The translations under genes were made by a program, and so were the position numbers. This document shows, piece by piece, positions 60,788-64,000 of a stretch of 64,000 bases of DNA (positions are counted from its first letter, which is position 1; the number at the start of each line of letters is the position of its first letter). The notes beneath the pieces are model-generated. The model worked only from the letters and a program-made list of their open reading frames with translations, did not search any database and was not told the DNA's origin. Location: NCBI GenBank assembly GCA_050123335.1, contig JASFHH010000003.1:1-64000 (forward strand), written 5' to 3'. The DNA comes from JASFHF01 sp050123335. Lineage in GTDB: Bacteria; Pseudomonadota; Gammaproteobacteria; UBA12402.

Positions 60788-62167
60788 ATGTCTAAAACTC
60801 TTTATAACGCTTATAGCAAAGATATCCCTGAGAAAGATAGGCAATGTATAAAACAACTGTCTAAACAATGGGGAAAACCTAAGCCTTTTTGTGGTAAAAA
60901 GGTTCTATTAAATTGTCACATTACTCTTTCCACTTTAATAATAATTGACACATTGATTCGTGGGGGCGCCAAAGTAGAGGTCACGGCGACCGATGATTTG
61001 GTTGTACACAAAAACGTATTGGAAATAATGGAAGAAGCTAAAATAAAATTCTATCCTAAGGGGCGTATACCCAAAGATAAAATAGATGGATTTTATTATA
61101 TGGCATTTGATTGCGGAGCTGGGTTGTTAGGCAAAGTAACTACAAAAAAAGGAATGGTGGAATTAACACAAACTGACCCAAATTTATACAAAAACATCAA
61201 GTTCCCAGTTATTACAGTTGATAATTCTAAAACTAAAAAATTAGAAACATCCCTTGGAACTGGAGATGGTGCAATTAGAGCGCTTATATTTCATTCCTAT
61301 AATACACTGCAAAAATGGATAAATTTTGTAGAATTTGCAAGAAAAACTTCTCGGCTGAACCAAGGATTTGTGGATGTTTTTAACGTTGCCATGCTAATGC
61401 ATAGCAATTTGTTTTTCAATAGAAAATACATGTTGTTTGGTTTTGGTAAAGTTGGCTCAGGGATAGCAGCAGCATTAGTTAGCGCAGGTGTCAAAGAAAG
61501 TGATATTTATGTAATTGATATTAATGAAAAAGCTCGTCAACATGCAAAAAATAAAAAGCATACAGTTTTTGATTTAAATGAGAAAACACTACCTAAGTTA
61601 AAAAAAATTTTAAAAAATGATATTCATTGCGTGTTAACTGCTACAGGGGTGGAAGGGGTTATTTCTAAGTACTTTAAGTTGAAAGATTTTTCAAGCAAGT
61701 GCATATTAGCAAATATGGGAACGCCTGATGAATTTGGCAAAAATTTTAAAAAAGAGGACGTTTTAAATAACAAAAAAATATTAAATTTCATGTTGCCATT
61801 CCCCACAGAAGTTGTATTTTTAGAAGCAATTTTTACAATTTTTCTTAAGGCAGGTGTGCAATTATTAACAGATAAAAATTTGAAGAATGGATTACAAAAT
61901 GTAGATAATGAGATAGATAATGAAGTGCTGTTTTTATGGAAGAAATATAATGATGAAGCAAAATGGCCGCACAAAGAATTCATGAAGCATTATAATGAAA
62001 AATTACGGAAAAAGTATATAGCACTTAAACAAACGCTCAAATTGCCTCATACTAAAAAATTTAAATTTTTTAGCTTACATGAACACAATAAGTTGAGTAA
62101 AATTCAAAATTTGAATGTTTACAAACAAATAAAATCTGGTTCTATAGGTGAACTCAAAATATTTTAA
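60788..62167 (+). CDS. S-adenosylhomocysteine hydrolase-like NAD-binding protein, divergent active site
   Basis: 459 residues with a strong TAGGGAGGA site. The N-terminal part NCHITLSTLIIIDTLIRGGA resembles the LHM-type substrate loop of AdoHcy hydrolase, and FDCGAGLLGKV, FPVITVDNSKTKK and the Rossmann motif FGFGKVGSG near 220 follow in family order. Judged by eye, several catalytic positions differ: the GHFD segment is MGTPDEF, the HPS segment is FPTEV, and the C-terminal Lys/Tyr motif is absent. It may bind NAD and an adenosine compound without normal hydrolase activity. It is followed 68 bases later by a hybrid kinase on the same strand. Confidence 0.7.
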   Translation: MSKTLYNAYSKDIPEKDRQCIKQLSKQWGKPKPFCGKKVLLNCHITLSTLIIIDTLIRGGAKVEVTATDDLVVHKNVLEIMEEAKIKFYPKGRIPKDKIDGFYYMAFDCGAGLLGKVTTKKGMVELTQTDPNLYKNIKFPVITVDNSKTKKLETSLGTGDGAIRALIFHSYNTLQKWINFVEFARKTSRLNQGFVDVFNVAMLMHSNLFFNRKYMLFGFGKVGSGIAAALVSAGVKESDIYVIDINEKARQHAKNKKHTVFDLNEKTLPKLKKILKNDIHCVLTATGVEGVISKYFKLKDFSSKCILANMGTPDEFGKNFKKEDVLNNKKILNFMLPFPTEVVFLEAIFTIFLKAGVQLLTDKNLKNGLQNVDNEIDNEVLFLWKKYNDEAKWPHKEFMKHYNEKLRKKYIALKQTLKLPHTKKFKFFSLHEHNKLSKIQNLNVYKQIKSGSIGELKIF

Positions 62168-62235
62168 TGTTATGTTTTGTAACTTTTTATAACAATTTTT
62201 GGTGATCATTTCTAACAATATTTTATGGTATAGTA

Positions 62236-64000
62236 ATGATGAATTATTACAATTTATTTATATATTTTAATCTTCTTACTGCAAGATATTTGCATAAAAT
62301 TAACAGATTGGAAGAGCTTAAACATAAATTAGATTATATTATAAAAAATGTGCCAGGTTATGTTTTTTGGAAAGATGAAAATAGTGTATTAAGGGGATGT
62401 AATAATAATTTTGCTAAACAAGTTGGCTTGGATAAACCAGAAGATATTGTTGGGAAAACGGATTTTGAATTACCTTGGACTAAGGAACAAACTGAAGCTT
62501 TTATACAGGATGATCGAGCAGTTATCAAAACAGGCAAAGCAAAAATAAATATAGAAGAACCCCAACGACAAGCTAATGGGTGTGATGCGTTTTTACTGAC
62601 AAGTAAAGTACCTACTTACGATATGGAAGGAAAAATAGATGGTATTTTAGGTATATATGTTGATATTACCGAAATAAAAGAAACCGAAAAAAAACTCAAA
62701 AAAGCCAAAGAACAGGCCGAAGAAGCTAATAAAATCAAAAATCAGTTTATAGCAGATATGGAGCATGATTTAAGGACACCATGTTCCGGCATTGCTGAAA
62801 TGACCAAATTGTTGGAAATGAGCGAAACCGATCCTGAAAAAAAAGAAATTCTTAGCCAAGTAGCAAATGCTTCTGGACGTTTGCTAAATATCCTAAATGG
62901 CATTTTGGCTTTTAGTGAAATAGAAGCAGGGCAATATCCTATAGTAAATAAAGAAATTGATATTAGAAAAATCTTTAATGATATTTTGGTTATAGGAACC
63001 CCATCTGCGAAAACCAAAGGCTTGGAATTAATTCACTCTTGTTCTTCTGATGTACCAAATATCATAATAAGTGATGAACACAGAATATCCAGAATAATGC
63101 TGAATTTGATCAGTAATGCGATTAAATTTACCAATAAGGGACATGTTGAAATCACTATTAATTTGGATAAAAAAAACAGCAATAAAGGTGAGCAAAATAA
63201 ACAAGAAGCTGTTATCAAGATAACTGTATCCGATACAGGTATAGGCATACCAAAAGATAAGCAAAATTTGATATATGAGCGTTTTGTAAAGATTGCTCCG
63301 GCAAACAGAGGGGAATTTACTGGCACAGGGCTTGGATTGTCTATAGTTAAGCAATTTGTTGATGATTTAAACGGTAGAATAGAAATTAAAAGTAAGTTGG
63401 GCAAGGGTTCAGCTTTTATTTGTACTTTACCGGTCAAAATTTCATCACAAAAGCAACGGCTAGAAACTAAAGATGCCACAGCAAAATCATTACCAAATAA
63501 TATGCTTCAACAGAAATTAAATGTTTTACTAGTAGAAGACGATACTTTGGCGCAAATGGTAGCTCTTACTATATTACAGAAAGACTTTAATATTGATGTT
63601 GCCGAAACAGGAAAAGAGGCTGTGAAATTAGTCAGTAGCAAGAAATACGATATTATCCTTATGGATATCGGATTACCTGATATAGACGGATATGAAGTGA
63701 CTAAAAGAATAAGAAATCTTAAAAAAAGCAGAAACAAAGATTCGATAATCATAGGATTAACAGCCCATAGTGCTAAAGCAGTAAAAGGAAAATGTGTAAA
63801 AAGCGGTATGAGCGAGTGTTTAACGAAGCCGTTAGATGCGCAAAAAATGTATTGTATTATACAAACACATATTTCCTCTGATGTAATTTTGATTCCTGTA
63901 ACTAAAATAACTGAAAAAACTAAAAAAGATGAAGAAAAGCACACAACGAATTTAAGCATCATAGATTTGGGGCTGGGAGCGCAGCGAGTTGGCGGTGATA
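62236..64000 (+). CDS. hybrid sensor histidine kinase (PAS-HisKA-HATPase-REC-Hpt start), cut by the window end
   Basis: Open from the ATG at 62236 to the right edge, at least 588 residues. A PAS domain (about 36-150, with GYVFWKDENSV and GILGIYVDITE) leads through a coiled coil to HisKA with the acceptor His in IADMEHDLRTP near 175. HATPase_c follows with NLISNAIKFTNKG, SDTGIGIP and GTGLGLSIVKQF, then a receiver domain (LLVEDDTLAQM, with the phospho-Asp in MDIGLPDIDGY and the Lys in TKPLD). The last residues IIDLGLGAQRVGGD look like the start of an Hpt domain. There is no membrane segment, so sensing is probably cytoplasmic. The start is uncertain because no ribosome-binding site is clear. 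Confidence 0.88.
   Translation, partial: MMNYYNLFIYFNLLTARYLHKINRLEELKHKLDYIIKNVPGYVFWKDENSVLRGCNNNFAKQVGLDKPEDIVGKTDFELPWTKEQTEAFIQDDRAVIKTGKAKINIEEPQRQANGCDAFLLTSKVPTYDMEGKIDGILGIYVDITEIKETEKKLKKAKEQAEEANKIKNQFIADMEHDLRTPCSGIAEMTKLLEMSETDPEKKEILSQVANASGRLLNILNGILAFSEIEAGQYPIVNKEIDIRKIFNDILVIGTPSAKTKGLELIHSCSSDVPNIIISDEHRISRIMLNLISNAIKFTNKGHVEITINLDKKNSNKGEQNKQEAVIKITVSDTGIGIPKDKQNLIYERFVKIAPANRGEFTGTGLGLSIVKQFVDDLNGRIEIKSKLGKGSAFICTLPVKISSQKQRLETKDATAKSLPNNMLQQKLNVLLVEDDTLAQMVALTILQKDFNIDVAETGKEAVKLVSSKKYDIILMDIGLPDIDGYEVTKRIRNLKKSRNKDSIIIGLTAHSAKAVKGKCVKSGMSECLTKPLDAQKMYCIIQTHISSDVILIPVTKITEKTKKDEEKHTTNLSIIDLGLGAQRVGGD

Overview
The window is AT-rich DNA of a Gram-negative gammaproteobacterium that most probably lives inside eukaryotic cells; I infer the order Legionellales (Coxiella, Rickettsiella or Berkiella-like). 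LPS genes (lptF, lptG, lptM, gmhB, an ArnT-like transferase), two-subunit glyQ/glyS and a separate holC place it in Gammaproteobacteria. A Com1-like DsbA protein, an AddAB-type nuclease pair, a plasmid R64-style type IVb pilus cluster and a eukaryotic-like F-box/RCC1 protein with a C-terminal CaaX box point to the intracellular lineage. The exact genus cannot be fixed from the sequence. I see no tRNA, rRNA, CRISPR array or complete insertion sequence.

Layout. 1-90: end of a probable IS5-type insertion sequence. 94-7489: lptF-lptG divergent from holC-valS, then an AsmA-like gene. 7490-9545: a MITE-like element and two unrecognised genes. 9570-13690: groES-groEL behind a sigma-32-like promoter, a Com1/DsbA-like protein and a HAD phosphatase. 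13909-17422: glyQ-glyS-gmhB. 17519-18700: a DUF1016 nuclease gene with a premature stop and two strong palindromes upstream. 19036-28572: type IVb pilus operon (TcpQ-like, PilN, PilO, PilP, PilQ, PilR, four pilin-like proteins, one secreted protein), with a second TcpQ-like gene at 29454. 28584-40574: housekeeping genes (M50 protease, lptM, esterase, guaC, rsmB, fmt, def, DUF1189, ruvX, an odd DsbB, a CaCA exchanger). 40576-46333: AddA/AddB-like pair. 46625-49335: hydrolase, Rap1a-like protein, and a divergent XRE regulator / defective histidine kinase pair. 49732-51351: F-box/RCC1/CaaX protein. 51715-59068: ArnT-like transferase, two MFS transporters and an AMP-ligase/ACP/acyltransferase fusion coupled to the second transporter. 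59061-64000: small proteins, a region with paired DnaA boxes, an AdoHcy-hydrolase-like protein and a hybrid histidine kinase that runs off the right edge.

The intergenic space is rich in structured repeats. Family A is five long hairpins whose outer stems differ between copies yet pair within each copy. Family B is three palindromes of about 65 bp with 25-bp arms, two of them with a shared tail. Family C is a palindrome found inside MITE-like units. A fourth family (GTCATCCCGC...GCGGGATCC) is inserted in frame in both addA and addB, and inside addA the same element is read in two different frames, as with Rickettsia palindromic elements.

The most exciting single item is the F-box + seven RCC1-like repeats + basic CaaX tail protein at 49732-51351. 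It joins in one polypeptide the modules that Legionella effectors AnkB (F-box, CaaX) and LegG1 (RCC1, CaaX) carry separately, and it has three copies of a 10-bp motif at exact 22-bp spacing upstream. Function statements rest on motif recognition by eye; no database search was run.
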